From NCBI RefSeq assembly GCF_012910955.1, contig NZ_WTVQ01000007.1:62001-126000 (forward strand): DNA of 64,000 bases, given 5' to 3'. Positions 54,788 to 63,793 of this stretch are shown piece after piece. Each line of letters begins with the position of its first letter. Position 1 is the first letter of the stretch. Origin of the DNA: Aromatoleum diolicum (lineage in GTDB: Bacteria > Pseudomonadota > Gammaproteobacteria > Burkholderiales > Rhodocyclaceae). The notes under the pieces are model-generated. The model was not told where the DNA came from, did no database searches, and saw nothing but the letters and a program-made list of their open reading frames with translations. Made by a program: the position numbers and the translations under genes.

Positions 54788-55951
54788 TCAATGGGTGGCA
54801 AACAGGCGCGAGAGCCAGCCCTTGCCGTTTTTTTCCTGCACGGTGTCGAGCGATGCGGCGATTTCGCGCAAGGCTTTCGTCACCGGACTGTTCTTTGCCA
54901 AGCGTGCAATCGGCTCGCCCTGATTCACCGATGCGGCGACCTCCTCGTAACAATTCGGCACAGCCTTGAACACCTTCGCATTCACCGTGCGCTCCAGATC
55001 CTGCAAGCCGATCTCGGCGTTCTTTTGGTGGCGATTGACGATCAGTCCGACCTTCGACATTGGATACCCGAGCGACATCAGTACCGCAACCAGCCGCTTT
55101 GCCTCGCGGATGAACGGCAAGGTAAGTTGCACCACCGGAAAGATCATGTCGGCCATGTCGAATGGCTGCAGGCTGACTGCATCGAGCGAGCGGCCGACGT
55201 CGACGATGACGAAGTCGTAGTTTGCGCGTGCTACCTTCAGGATCGCCTCGACGTGTTCGGGCTTTACGTCGGTGGCGTGCGCAGGATCTTCCGGGGCCGC
55301 GAGCAGATGGAAATCGGGCGCGACCTCGATCATCGCCGATGCAAGAAATGCGGCGTCCAGCCGATGGATTTGCTGGCACACCAGTGCGAGATTGCTCGCA
55401 GGTTTCTGGTCGGTGACGTACATCGCGGCGTCGCCGAACTGCAGGTTCAGATCGATCAGCGCGACCCGCTTGCCATGCACCGCCGCCAGCACCCACGCGA
55501 GATTCGTCGCAAGAAAAGTCGCGCCGCTGCCGCCTTTGCACGAGGTCATTGCGAGGATCTTGCCGTCCGCGACGGGGCTCCCGGTGACACCGCGCTTGTG
55601 CGCGATACGTGCCAATGCAGCGTGCAGCGCTTCGGTAGTCGGTGCGCTGGGTAGTACCTCGCGCACTCCGGCGCGGAACGCCTTGAGCAGGAAGTCGGAT
55701 GAGGTCTCGGCAGTGATCACGATCGGGTCGATCTGCGGATAACGAAGCGTCATTTGCTCGAGAGCAGCGAGGCCGCTCGCCTTGAACGCATCGAGCACGA
55801 CGATATCGGGGATTGTGCCGTTGACCGCGCCAATCGGCTCGCTCGACGTCGCATGACCGACTGCAACGTCCATCATCTTGCCGGCCTGAGCCAGCGCTCC
55901 ACGAAGGCGCTCGGCGTTGTCATTGCTGTCGGAAAGGATCTTGATTTTCAT
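54788..55951 (-). CDS. tadZ: TadZ/CpaE family pilus localisation ATPase
   Basis: A 387-aa protein. Residues 1 to about 125 are an atypical receiver-like domain (IPDIVVLDAF, VLPSAPTTEALHAAL). The ParA/MinD-type domain carries the deviant Walker A TSCKGGSGATFLATNLAWVL, where the usual GKT is GAT, and VALIDLNLQFGDAAMY. TadZ proteins position the Tad machine at the pole. ATG 55951 has GAGGA 8 bp upstream; GTG 55957 is the alternative. Confidence 0.9.
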   Translation of the reverse strand: MKIKILSDSNDNAERLRGALAQAGKMMDVAVGHATSSEPIGAVNGTIPDIVVLDAFKASGLAALEQMTLRYPQIDPIVITAETSSDFLLKAFRAGVREVLPSAPTTEALHAALARIAHKRGVTGSPVADGKILAMTSCKGGSGATFLATNLAWVLAAVHGKRVALIDLNLQFGDAAMYVTDQKPASNLALVCQQIHRLDAAFLASAMIEVAPDFHLLAAPEDPAHATDVKPEHVEAILKVARANYDFVIVDVGRSLDAVSLQPFDMADMIFPVVQLTLPFIREAKRLVAVLMSLGYPMSKVGLIVNRHQKNAEIGLQDLERTVNAKVFKAVPNCYEEVAASVNQGEPIARLAKNSPVTKALREIAASLDTVQEKNGKGWLSRLFATH

Positions 55952-55987
55952 TTCCACGTCCTCAGTTGCATACGTTTGCTGCGTCCA

Positions 55988-56440
55988 TCATTGACACACC
56001 GGATTGTTGACGTCATCCACCTCGCTCGCTAGGCTCTCGCGCGGTAGCGTGGTGGCGAAGGCGGGCAGGTTCAGGGTGAGTGGAATGTATGGTATCAACG
56101 TAGTCACCGCGACCGGCTGGATGCGGACGGTAACTTCATCGCAAGTTTCGACGCTGCATCCCGCAGGGGAATACAGCACCTGAATATTGTCTCCTGATAC
56201 CATTGGAAACAGGCTGCTCATCTTCGTTTTGATCGCCGAATCGTTGACGTCGCATACCACCGCGATTCGCGCTCCGAGCCGGGTCGCTTCTGTCGCCGTG
56301 TTCCAGTAGAAGAGCACCCGCCCCATCTCCATCACGCCAATCAGCAGGCTGAAGAACAGCCCGGCCACGAGGGCGAACTCCACTGCCGCCACGCCCCGTT
56401 GGCTCCTGTTGCCGATCTTGAAAGGCATATCCTGTTTCAT
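55988..56440 (-). CDS. TadE/TadF-like pseudopilin (downstream copy)
   Basis: A 150-aa protein with the TadE N-terminus QRGVAAVEFALVAGLFFSLL: a cleavage-type Gly before a hydrophobic helix with Glu at position +5. EMGRVLFYWNTATEATRLGA is the other family hallmark. Two pairs of Cys may form disulfides outside. The ATG overlaps the stop of the upstream TadE-like gene by one base (TGATG). It should be processed by the prepilin peptidase at 62536. Confidence 0.85.
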   Translation of the reverse strand: MKQDMPFKIGNRSQRGVAAVEFALVAGLFFSLLIGVMEMGRVLFYWNTATEATRLGARIAVVCDVNDSAIKTKMSSLFPMVSGDNIQVLYSPAGCSVETCDEVTVRIQPVAVTTLIPYIPLTLNLPAFATTLPRESLASEVDDVNNPVCQ

Positions 56441-56886
56441 CACATCACCTGTCTCATCGTGACGCTGATGTCGCCAAACGTGATGTTCGTTGCGACAAAC
56501 GGCACCAGCGAAACAAACTGGTAACCATCGATCGTCACCGTCACCAGGTTGATCACGCCGCTACCGGTGGGCTGGTTCTGGTGCGTGCCCGGGTCGGTAA
56601 TCTGGTCGTGTACCTGGACGTTTGACAAAGTTAGCCCGGGGGCAAGTGGGGTGCCGCTGCAAGTGCGATTACCATGCACTGCGAGGCATCTGGCGGTACC
56701 CGACCCTTCGCCAGGTCCCTGTTGGGACAGGTAACGCGTGGCGTCGCGAACCGACTTTGCCAGCGTGTTGTAGTGGTATATCGCCCGCCCGAACTCGGTG
56801 ATGCCAAAGGCCATCAGTATCAGCGGAATCATCACGAGGGCCAGTTCTACTGCGGCCACTCCACGTTGTTTGCGTCGGCATCTCAT
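56440..56886 (-). CDS. tadE: TadE-like pseudopilin (upstream copy)
   Basis: A 148-aa TadE-like protein starting MRCRRKQRGVAAVELALVMI, followed by ITEFGRAIYHYNTLAKSVRD. It has the short basic leader and Gly cleavage site of pseudopilins. Encoded directly after the TadG-like gene and coupled to the next TadE/F gene, so the usual trio of minor pilins is present. Confidence 0.87.
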   Translation of the reverse strand: MRCRRKQRGVAAVELALVMIPLILMAFGITEFGRAIYHYNTLAKSVRDATRYLSQQGPGEGSGTARCLAVHGNRTCSGTPLAPGLTLSNVQVHDQITDPGTHQNQPTGSGVINLVTVTIDGYQFVSLVPFVATNITFGDISVTMRQVM

Positions 56887-56896
56887 GGTCTGTCCC

Positions 56897-58177
56897 TCAC
56901 TGGACCAGTGCCGGCACCAGCGGCCCGATGCTGCCAGGGCCCCCGACCGAACCTGCGGTGGCACAAGGGCTTGCGGAATCGCTGGCGCTGCCTCGATACT
57001 CGAGCCACACTTCCTCGCCCGCAGCCGGACCGTTTTCGCCTGTCATCGGGTGGAGCATCAGGACGCAGGCATAGCCGAGAATGGCGACCGTCTGTGGATT
57101 GGATACTTTCCATCCCTCGCAATCGACGACGGGAACCACCACCGTCCGCCGATCCGCGCCGTAACTCTGATGTTCGGCGGCGGTGCTTGGCTTAAAGCCC
57201 TGACCTAAGGACGGCCCCTGATAGGGAGCATACAGCGATCGCGCAGATTTATAGTTGGGCAGGGCGCCCGCCGACGTCCCGGCGTAGGCGTTGAACTTCT
57301 CAGGCCAGGAAAGCTGCGTATAGCTGATACCGGTCCAATCCGGCGGTGCGGAGGTGACCGAGTCGCTGCCCTTGTAGATGCCGAAGCGCGTATTCCACGC
57401 TTTGCCGAGCGACGCAATGTTCCCCTGCTGGCCAACCTGGTTCCCCGGGCCCGGCGCTTCAAGCGTGCATTGGCCAGAACCTTTCAGGAGATTTGCGAGT
57501 TCACTTGCACCACCGCCGTCGCCGGGCGTGAAGTCGATCCAGTCAAAGCTCCCCGTCGCGGATTCCGTGAGTTTGCTTGTCACCCATTGGCCAACGGTGA
57601 AGCCGTCGAATGGGGAGGTGGGAGGCACCCCTGGGGGTTTGCACAGGCCGATTGGGATCGCGCAGTTGGTCTGGGCCTTGCTTAAGGTTGCCACCGCGTA
57701 AGCGGAAACGTCCTGTGCGCCAAATCCCAGGACCTGCATGAACCACGGCGGGATACCTTGGGCGCGTGCGATACACATGACGAAACGCGAGTTTACATTG
57801 GCGCCCGGCATCGGCAAATAGGACTCATTTGGTGCCAGTGCGGTGTAAAAGCGGACATCCCCGGGAGCAATCGTGACCGCGCTGCCCTGGAAGTCACGAT
57901 TATTCCGGGCGGCCACGGCTGTACCCGCGGCCACTGCGTTTTCCAGGTAGCTGCTGGTGCAAGCGCCAGCCGAAGGGTCGCAAGTCAGTTCGCGGGACGC
58001 CGCCAACGCGCATGCGTCGGCCGCGTTCTGCAGTTCGGTCTTATTGACATAGAGATGACCAAGGTCCAGCGCGAGGCCGACGAAACCGACCAGCGCCACG
58101 AGCGACAGCGCAGTGATGATCGCGACGGCGCCGCGTTGCCGACGCGGAGTTGAAGAGCGGTCTCGCATTTTGGTCAT
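56897..58177 (-). CDS. tadG: TadG-like pilus assembly protein
   Basis: A 426-aa protein with the TadG-like N-terminal domain: basic leader RRQRGAVAIITALSLVALVG, one helix, then LALDLGHLYVNKTELQNAAD and ACALAASREL. The rest is a large extracytoplasmic part rich in Gly and Ser with several Cys. There is no full vWA domain as found in longer TadG proteins. It lies between the small lipoprotein and tadE. Confidence 0.87.
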   Translation of the reverse strand: MTKMRDRSSTPRRQRGAVAIITALSLVALVGFVGLALDLGHLYVNKTELQNAADACALAASRELTCDPSAGACTSSYLENAVAAGTAVAARNNRDFQGSAVTIAPGDVRFYTALAPNESYLPMPGANVNSRFVMCIARAQGIPPWFMQVLGFGAQDVSAYAVATLSKAQTNCAIPIGLCKPPGVPPTSPFDGFTVGQWVTSKLTESATGSFDWIDFTPGDGGGASELANLLKGSGQCTLEAPGPGNQVGQQGNIASLGKAWNTRFGIYKGSDSVTSAPPDWTGISYTQLSWPEKFNAYAGTSAGALPNYKSARSLYAPYQGPSLGQGFKPSTAAEHQSYGADRRTVVVPVVDCEGWKVSNPQTVAILGYACVLMLHPMTGENGPAAGEEVWLEYRGSASDSASPCATAGSVGGPGSIGPLVPALVQ

Positions 58178-58193
58178 CTCCCGTGCTAACCGT

Positions 58194-58475
58194 TCAGCGC
58201 CCCGAACCGCCGCCGACCCCGATTGTCAGCACGTTGGGTTGCGGTTCTGGCTGTGTGAAGCTCTTGGCATACTCGCCCATCGCCGCTTGTGCGGCCTTAC
58301 CATCGACTCCGATGACCGGGTCGGCATTGCGCGATGCGTCCGGGGCGATAACCTGCTGTGCAGCGACGATCCTCGCAGCTTCGCCGAAACGGGCGTCCCA
58401 GTTTGGCGAGGTGGCGGCACAGCCGGTTATGGCCAGAATCATCAGGGCACCGGTCAGTTTCGTGACTATTTTCAT
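58194..58475 (-). CDS. Small Tad-locus lipoprotein
   Basis: A 93-aa protein with a lipoprotein signal: LMILAITGCAATSP, lipidated Cys19. The mature part is short, with WDARFGEAARIVAAQQVIAP and a Gly-rich end. ATG 58475 has GAGG upstream. Placed between the secretin and TadG-like genes. It may be a pilotin or TadB/RcpB-like partner of the secretin by position; the sequence does not show it. Confidence 0.75.
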   Translation of the reverse strand: MKIVTKLTGALMILAITGCAATSPNWDARFGEAARIVAAQQVIAPDASRNADPVIGVDGKAAQAAMGEYAKSFTQPEPQPNVLTIGVGGGSGR

Positions 58476-58486
58476 GATCCGCGTCC

Positions 58487-60190
58487 TCACTTGGGTTCGA
58501 AGCCGCCACGGGCGGGGTCGGCTACGCCGGACGTTGCTTCCGTCCTGTCGGCCGGTGTAGGGCCATCGCCCTCGACCTTGCCGCGCCAGATTACGTCGGA
58601 GCGGCTAGGCTCGATGTAATTGTCAGTCGGCAACACGAAATCCGGGGGCAGCGGCTTTACCAGTCGCGGGGTGATGACGAACACCAGCTCCGAGCGGTCG
58701 GTCTGGAATTCCGTGCTGCGGAATAGCGCGCCCAGTACCGGGATTTCGCCGAGGAAGGGGAAGGCGCGGATGTTCGTAGTGGTGTTGTTCTTGATCAGGC
58801 CGCCGATCGCGAAGCTCTGGCCATCCAGGAGCTGGACTGTGGTGAAGGCACGGCGCGTCGTGAAGGAGGGAAGGATCGCCAGGCCATTGACACCGGGCGC
58901 ACTAAGGCCGACGCCCTCTCGGTTCAGTTCAGACACCTCGGGCCGCACGGCGAGGTTAATTCGTCCGCCTTCGAGCACTGTCGGCGTAAATTTCACCGAA
59001 ACACCGAATTCCTTTTCCTCCAGCGTGACCGTCCTTGACCCACCATCGTTCTGCGACACCGGGATGAAGATCTTGCCGCCGGCGAGGAAGCTGCCTTCCT
59101 GGCCGCTGATTGCCATCACTGTCGGCTCGGCGAGAATCTTGATCAGGCCGTCGCTCTTCAGTGCGTCGACCCCGATCATCGTGCTGTTCTTGCCGGAAAT
59201 CAGTGGAATCGTCGTAGAGTCTCCCCCGATCGTCGCATTGCCGATCGGCGCGGTGAGCGCGCTGGTGGCGCTGCTGTTGCTGAGGGAATCGACGACGCCT
59301 CCGCCGACGCGGGCTCCCACGGTACCGGAGACCTGTCCGCCGACGGCGCTCTTGCCGCCGAAAACACCCGACAGGAAGCGGATCATGGTTCCGTCACCGG
59401 ACGCATACGCGCGGGTGAAGTCGATGCCGAAGCGATCGAGCACGGCTTTCGAGACCTCGGCGACTTTGACTTCAAGCATCACCTGCTGCGGCGCCCCAAC
59501 ACGGAGCATGTTCAGGACCCGCGTGTTGCGCCCGCTCTCGCCGCCGCCATCTCGTACATAGGCCGAGGCGATTTCGACTGCGCGATCAACTTTCGTCGCA
59601 TCGCTCACGGTGCCGGTCAGGACCAAAGAGTCATAGGCGGAACTCACCTTGATGCCGGTTTCGTCTGGCAGCAGCGTCGCAATCGCCCCCTGGACTGAAG
59701 TCACGTCCATCGCCACGGTCACGTCGAGGGCCGTGCAACCGCCAGCACGGTCGACGAGCACGACGTTGGTGGAGCCGACCGACTTGCCAAGCAGGTAGAT
59801 CTCGTTCGGGCTGAGCAGTAGCACGTCGACTTGGGCGACGCCAGGGCGGCCGTCATCCTTTTTCGCCTGCTGCTGGGCGCCCTTGTCGTCCTTCGCGGCT
59901 TCAGTACTCGGGCGGGCCGCTTGGGCGTTTTCCGGGTTACCCAGCAGGATGCGCGTGACTGGCGTCTGGGGCCGAATCACCGAGGACTTGCCAACGGGGA
60001 TCGTCACCATCGGCGCGATTTCGACTCGCCCGCATGGAGAACCGCCGGTGGTTGTTACGGCAACGGGTTTTCTCGCCGGTGGCGTATTAGTCACCGCTGT
60101 CTGCGCTGTGCCGGATAGCAGCAGCGCAATGATTGCCGGTGCGACAAATCGCGCGAGCCTGCGACTGGACTTGTTTTTCTTCGTGGTCAT
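58487..60190 (-). CDS. rcpA: Tad pilus outer-membrane secretin RcpA/CpaC
   Basis: A 567-aa protein. A signal peptide (to about residue 32) precedes a region with N-terminal secretin/BON-like motifs (PVTRILLGNPENAQ, EIYLLGKSVGSTNVVLVDRA) and an inserted charged stretch around residue 90-115. The secretin domain starts about residue 240 (VMLEVKVAEVSKAVLDRFGI) and ends LGEIPVLGALFRSTEFQTDR, SELVFVITPRLVKPL. AGGGGA precedes ATG 60190. Confidence 0.93.
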   Translation of the reverse strand: MTTKKNKSSRRLARFVAPAIIALLLSGTAQTAVTNTPPARKPVAVTTTGGSPCGRVEIAPMVTIPVGKSSVIRPQTPVTRILLGNPENAQAARPSTEAAKDDKGAQQQAKKDDGRPGVAQVDVLLLSPNEIYLLGKSVGSTNVVLVDRAGGCTALDVTVAMDVTSVQGAIATLLPDETGIKVSSAYDSLVLTGTVSDATKVDRAVEIASAYVRDGGGESGRNTRVLNMLRVGAPQQVMLEVKVAEVSKAVLDRFGIDFTRAYASGDGTMIRFLSGVFGGKSAVGGQVSGTVGARVGGGVVDSLSNSSATSALTAPIGNATIGGDSTTIPLISGKNSTMIGVDALKSDGLIKILAEPTVMAISGQEGSFLAGGKIFIPVSQNDGGSRTVTLEEKEFGVSVKFTPTVLEGGRINLAVRPEVSELNREGVGLSAPGVNGLAILPSFTTRRAFTTVQLLDGQSFAIGGLIKNNTTTNIRAFPFLGEIPVLGALFRSTEFQTDRSELVFVITPRLVKPLPPDFVLPTDNYIEPSRSDVIWRGKVEGDGPTPADRTEATSGVADPARGGFEPK

Positions 60191-60225
60191 GATGTCCCCT
60201 GCGATCCGAAATAGTTTGGAATGGG

Positions 60226-61074
60226 CTAGAAGCATTCGTTGACCTTATTGACGCCGCGGATCACTTCGACGCAGACCTGTGCGCTGGGCACCGCCGCGGG
60301 GCGCGGTTTCGCGGACGTGCGCCGCGGGGCCGCGGTCTTGACCGGGGCCGGTGCAGGCGGCACCTCTACCGAGGTGCGCAGCAGCATCGCCTTGGTGATG
60401 CCTGCCGTGGCGGTCGGATTCGAATCGACCTGGTTGCGCAAGACCAGCGACAGGTTGCCGACGCTGCGGGCGAGGTCCAGCCGCTCTGCCTGTTCGGGGG
60501 TAACTTCCAGCGTGACGGCATTCACCACGCGCGGCTTGGTCTCGTCGCGGTTGGCCTCCTGGGCGACGGCGAGGACCAGGATGCGCTCGAGCACGATCTT
60601 CGAGATCATCTGATCCTGATTGTTACGGTTCGCCCCCGCAGCCTCAGTATTGACCATGATGTCTACATAGTTGCCGGGTAGCGTGAAGCCGGCGACGCCG
60701 ACGACGTCATTGACGCGCACGGTGATCGCGCGCTTGCCGTCGGGTACGACCGCGGACAGGCCGCCTTTCGTGCCCACGGGGGCCAAGCGCGATTCCAACA
60801 CCGGTTCGCCGGGTTGGATGCCGGTGATTGCAACGCGTCCGTCAAGTGCAGCAAGATCGGTGAAGGCTCCGGTGGGGGTGCTGCCGGACGGCCAGTCCAC
60901 GAGGCGGATTGCTTCCGGTGTGATACGGCCGCCAAGTTGCAGTTCAACGGCTGCAACGGCGATGCGGTTGCCGTCGGCGCCGGCCTTATCCTGCAGCCAG
61001 CGTGTTCCGAGTACGACTGCGGCAAGGCCGGCGAGCATCGCGACGAAGAGAAAGACAAGACCTTTGGCCTTCAT
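60226..61074 (-). CDS. cpaB: Tad pilus assembly protein CpaB/RcpC
   Basis: A 282-aa periplasmic protein anchored by the N-terminal helix KGLVFLFVAMLAGLAAVVLG. A SAF-like domain follows (VDWPSGSTPTGAFTDLAALD, GRVAITGIQPGEPVLESRLA) and the RcpC domain with ITVRVNDVVGVAGFTLPGNY. The C-terminus is basic and Pro-rich and ends in two Cys. It precedes the secretin, the standard order. Confidence 0.92.
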   Translation of the reverse strand: MKAKGLVFLFVAMLAGLAAVVLGTRWLQDKAGADGNRIAVAAVELQLGGRITPEAIRLVDWPSGSTPTGAFTDLAALDGRVAITGIQPGEPVLESRLAPVGTKGGLSAVVPDGKRAITVRVNDVVGVAGFTLPGNYVDIMVNTEAAGANRNNQDQMISKIVLERILVLAVAQEANRDETKPRVVNAVTLEVTPEQAERLDLARSVGNLSLVLRNQVDSNPTATAGITKAMLLRTSVEVPPAPAPVKTAAPRRTSAKPRPAAVPSAQVCVEVIRGVNKVNECF

Positions 61075-61204
61075 GTGAGTCCCCTTGTTTCCGGACCGTC
61101 AGTCACCGCCTGCCGGTCCCGTAAGTGCCCGCCGTGGCGGGCGTTCCGGTGCAGTGCCGGCGGTCACAGAACCGGCCGCCGTCGCCTCCCTCCGAATCGC
61201 GGCC

Positions 61205-62512
61205 CTAGCGGGTCGCGAAGTAGTTGTGCCAAGCCCAGTGCAGTGCGTCCGGGGTCAGTCGTGCGGGTTCGCCGAGATAGCGGGCGAGGTCGGCAATCTG
61301 ATTCACCAGGTCGCGTGGATAGCACGCCAGCAGCGGCTGCCCATGCACTGCGTGATAGTCGTTCAACAGTGTCTGAAATGCGCCTTCATCAAAGGGTACG
61401 CCCCGCTCTTCGCAAACGCGCGTGAATATGTTCCTGTATTCGTCCTCATTCATCGGCCCAATGTGGATCTTGTAGCCGAGTCGGCGCAGGAAGGCAGGGT
61501 CGGCGACGTCGGACGGCATCAGGTTGGTCGAGAACACCAGTACGACGTCGAACGGCAGCGTGAACTTAGTGCCGCTATGCAGTGCCAAGTAGTCGTGATG
61601 CCGGTCCATCGGCACGATCCAGCGGTTCATCAGCTGTTCCGGCGTGACCAGTTGCCGTCCGAGGTCGTCGACGACGAACAGACCGTTGTTGGCCTTGACA
61701 TGCGGCGGTGCCTGATAGAATCCTGTGCTTGCGTCATAGTCGAGATCGAGCATGCGCAGCGTCAGTTCGCCGCCGGTGATCGCCACCGGGCGGCGGCAGC
61801 GTACCCAGCGCAGGTCCGGGCGCATCAGGTTGTCGAGCACGGCGGGACGCTGGTCGTCCTCGACCGGCGAATGGATCAACGGGTCGAACACCTGGATGAT
61901 CTCGCCGTCGACGAGGATCGCGTGTGGCACGGCGACGTCACCGTCGAGCAGCAGCGCAAGGCGCTCGGCGAGATAGGTCTTGCCGGCGCCGGCCGGGCCG
62001 TACATGAACAGCGCCCGGCCCGAGCCCATCGCTGCGCCGAGCTGGTCGCGTACCTCCGGCTTGATGATCAGGCCGCGGAACGCTTCGTTTACGTCCTCGC
62101 GGGTGACGCGCATCTTCGTCACCGACTGGCGCTCGACCTGGGCGACATAGGCCGTCAGGCCGACCGGTGCCGCACCGGCGTACTTGCAGCGGTTCAGGTA
62201 TTCCGCTGCACGGATGCGGCCCGCGTCGGTGAGTTCGTAAAGGATGTCGCCGTCGGTCTCGCCGCGCCGGATGACCTCGCACAGGCGCTCTGCGCGCATG
62301 AAGGCGAGCAGGCTTTCCAGCACGGTCGCCGGCAGGCGCAGTTGCTGCGATAGCTCGGTGAGGCGCAACTGGCCGCGCACGAACAGCAGCTTCGCCGCGA
62401 GTTCGACTAGGAACAACAGCGGCAGGCCGGTTTCTTCGAGCGTGCGCGGCGCCCGCGGGAAAAGGGTGGGTTCGTCGAAGGGGATTACCTTGGCGCTGGA
62501 GGGGGCGTTCAT
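61205..62512 (-). CDS. Tad-locus AAA+ ATPase with N-terminal winged-helix-like region
   Basis: A 435-aa ATPase. The N-terminal 130 residues look like a helical, winged-helix-type module (LAAKLLFVRGQLRLTELSQQ, LYELTDAGRIRAAEYLNRCK). The AAA+ core has Walker A FMYGPAGAGKTYLAERLALL near residue 190, GLFVVDDLGRQLVTPEQLMN (Walker B region), VVLVFSTNLMPSDVADPAFL (sensor 1) and RRLGYKIHIGP (arginine finger region). It is distinct from TadA and TadZ. A third ATPase in a Tad operon points to a regulatory or remodelling role; not determined. Confidence 0.82.
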   Translation of the reverse strand: MNAPSSAKVIPFDEPTLFPRAPRTLEETGLPLLFLVELAAKLLFVRGQLRLTELSQQLRLPATVLESLLAFMRAERLCEVIRRGETDGDILYELTDAGRIRAAEYLNRCKYAGAAPVGLTAYVAQVERQSVTKMRVTREDVNEAFRGLIIKPEVRDQLGAAMGSGRALFMYGPAGAGKTYLAERLALLLDGDVAVPHAILVDGEIIQVFDPLIHSPVEDDQRPAVLDNLMRPDLRWVRCRRPVAITGGELTLRMLDLDYDASTGFYQAPPHVKANNGLFVVDDLGRQLVTPEQLMNRWIVPMDRHHDYLALHSGTKFTLPFDVVLVFSTNLMPSDVADPAFLRRLGYKIHIGPMNEDEYRNIFTRVCEERGVPFDEGAFQTLLNDYHAVHGQPLLACYPRDLVNQIADLARYLGEPARLTPDALHWAWHNYFATR

Positions 62513-62535
62513 GAGGTGGCTCCGCAAAGATCCAT

Positions 62536-63105
62536 TCAGCTCAGTGCCCAGCCGCCGGATCGGACCAGGAGAAGCTGTAACAAAGTGCCGGCAGCGATCG
62601 CCACCGCATAGGGCATGCGCCCGGCGGTCTGCTGCAGCGGCTCGAAGCGAGGGCTTTCGCCGCCCGCGGCGCGCATAGCGCTGGTGGTCAGCATGAAGCG
62701 CAGATTCAGCGCCAGTTGGCCGAAAGATCGTTGCCATAGCGCCATGACAAGGGCCAAGACACCACCGGCCGCGAAGGTTAGCATCACGACGCCAAGTGTT
62801 TGCAGCGGACCGAGAAAGGCGCCCACCATCATCATCAATTTGACGTCGCCGGCCCCCATCGCTCGCAGCGCGTAAAGGGGGAACAAGGCGGCGAAGCCTA
62901 CGGCGACTCCGCCCAAGGAAGACAAAAGGCCGATTGCGCCGCCAGAGACGTCAAGGATTCCTGCGCCAGGCGCTGCCACCGCATGGATGCCGGAGGCGGC
63001 GAGTATGCCGCCGAGGACCAGGAGATTCGGCACCTTGCGCGCATGCAGATCGGAGAGCACTGCAATTGCAAGTGCGCCGAGCAGGCATGCGAGTCCGAAA
63101 GTCAT
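62536..63105 (-). CDS. cpaA: Prepilin peptidase TadV/CpaA
   Basis: A 189-aa polytopic membrane aspartyl protease of the A24 family. The catalytic aspartates are in LSDLHARKVPN and GAGDVKLMMMVGAF. It cleaves Flp prepilins and TadE/F-type proteins after the Gly of their leader. A GTG three codons upstream is possible, but ATG 63105 follows GGTGG. A hairpin at 63149-63186 separates it from the pilin genes. Confidence 0.93.
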   Translation of the reverse strand: MTFGLACLLGALAIAVLSDLHARKVPNLLVLGGILAASGIHAVAAPGAGILDVSGGAIGLLSSLGGVAVGFAALFPLYALRAMGAGDVKLMMMVGAFLGPLQTLGVVMLTFAAGGVLALVMALWQRSFGQLALNLRFMLTTSAMRAAGGESPRFEPLQQTAGRMPYAVAIAAGTLLQLLLVRSGGWALS

Positions 63106-63148
63106 TTGAGCCACCGGTTAGTTCAAGAGTCATCAATGCCCTTGGTCA

Positions 63149-63186
63149 AGGATCGTGGGGCCGCCGTCCTGCGACCCAACGATCCT
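63149..63186. terminator. Hairpin between the flp genes and cpaA
   Basis: AGGATCGTGGG and CCCAACGATCCT pair with a one-base bulge around a GC-rich loop, without a T tract. It lies just past the stop of the third pilin in transcription order. It could cause partial termination or stabilise the pilin mRNA, so that pilin exceeds machinery. Confidence 0.5.
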
Positions 63187-63209
63187 GCCGTGCAAGGCGT
63201 TTGGGCTAC

Positions 63210-63380
63210 TCAAAGAGCGCCGGCCAGCGCAGCACTGACCGCGCCGAACACGCCCTGCAGATTGGTGCCGACAAGCTGAACGCTGGCGATAATGACTACG
63301 GCGATGAGTGCCGCAATCAGACCGTATTCGATCGCTGTGACGCCTTCTTCATCCCGGATGAATTGCCTGATCAGTTCCAT
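63210..63380 (-). CDS. flp: Flp/Fap-type prepilin (third in transcription order)
   Basis: A 56-aa prepilin MELIRQFIRDEEG with cleavage after Gly before VTAIEYGLIAALIAVVIIAS, the Flp motif with Glu+5 and Tyr+6. It makes the major pilus fibre. GGAG lies upstream of ATG 63380. Apart from the first residues and one Gln/Arg exchange it equals the neighbouring pilin at 63502, so the two are a recent tandem duplicate. Confidence 0.94.
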   Translation of the reverse strand: MELIRQFIRDEEGVTAIEYGLIAALIAVVIIASVQLVGTNLQGVFGAVSAALAGAL

Positions 63381-63501
63381 TTCGATCTCCATCTATCCAA
63401 AAAGAAACAACACTGGTTTCCTGCGTACCGGTCTCGTGCTCGGCAAGGTTCGTTGGGGCACATTTCGGCAATTCCAACAAACCTTCCGTGCAAGCGCGTG
63501 C

Positions 63502-63672
63502 TCAGAGGGCGCCGGCGAGGGCAGCGCTGACCGCGCCGAATACCCCTTGCAGGTTCGTGCCAACCAGTCGCACGCTGGCGATGATGACTACGGCAATTAG
63601 TGCCGCAATCAAGCCGTATTCGATCGCTGTAACGCCTTCTTCGTCCCGAATGAATTTCTTGAGCATGTCCAT
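63502..63672 (-). CDS. flp: Flp/Fap-type prepilin (second in transcription order)
   Basis: A 56-aa prepilin MDMLKKFIRDEEG/VTAIEYGLIA, nearly identical to the one at 63210. GGAGG upstream of ATG 63672. The 3' untranslated spacer (about 120 bp) differs from that of the next copy, so the duplication is coding-biased. Confidence 0.94.
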   Translation of the reverse strand: MDMLKKFIRDEEGVTAIEYGLIAALIAVVIIASVRLVGTNLQGVFGAVSAALAGAL

Positions 63673-63793
63673 TTCAGCCTCCATCTATCAAAGAACTACA
63701 AGGCCGGTTCCCCGGCTACCCATCCGAAACGGGGAACCCGGTCCGGAAAATTTGAAGCGAAACGCGGGGCTTCGCTCGATTTGTTGCCCACGA

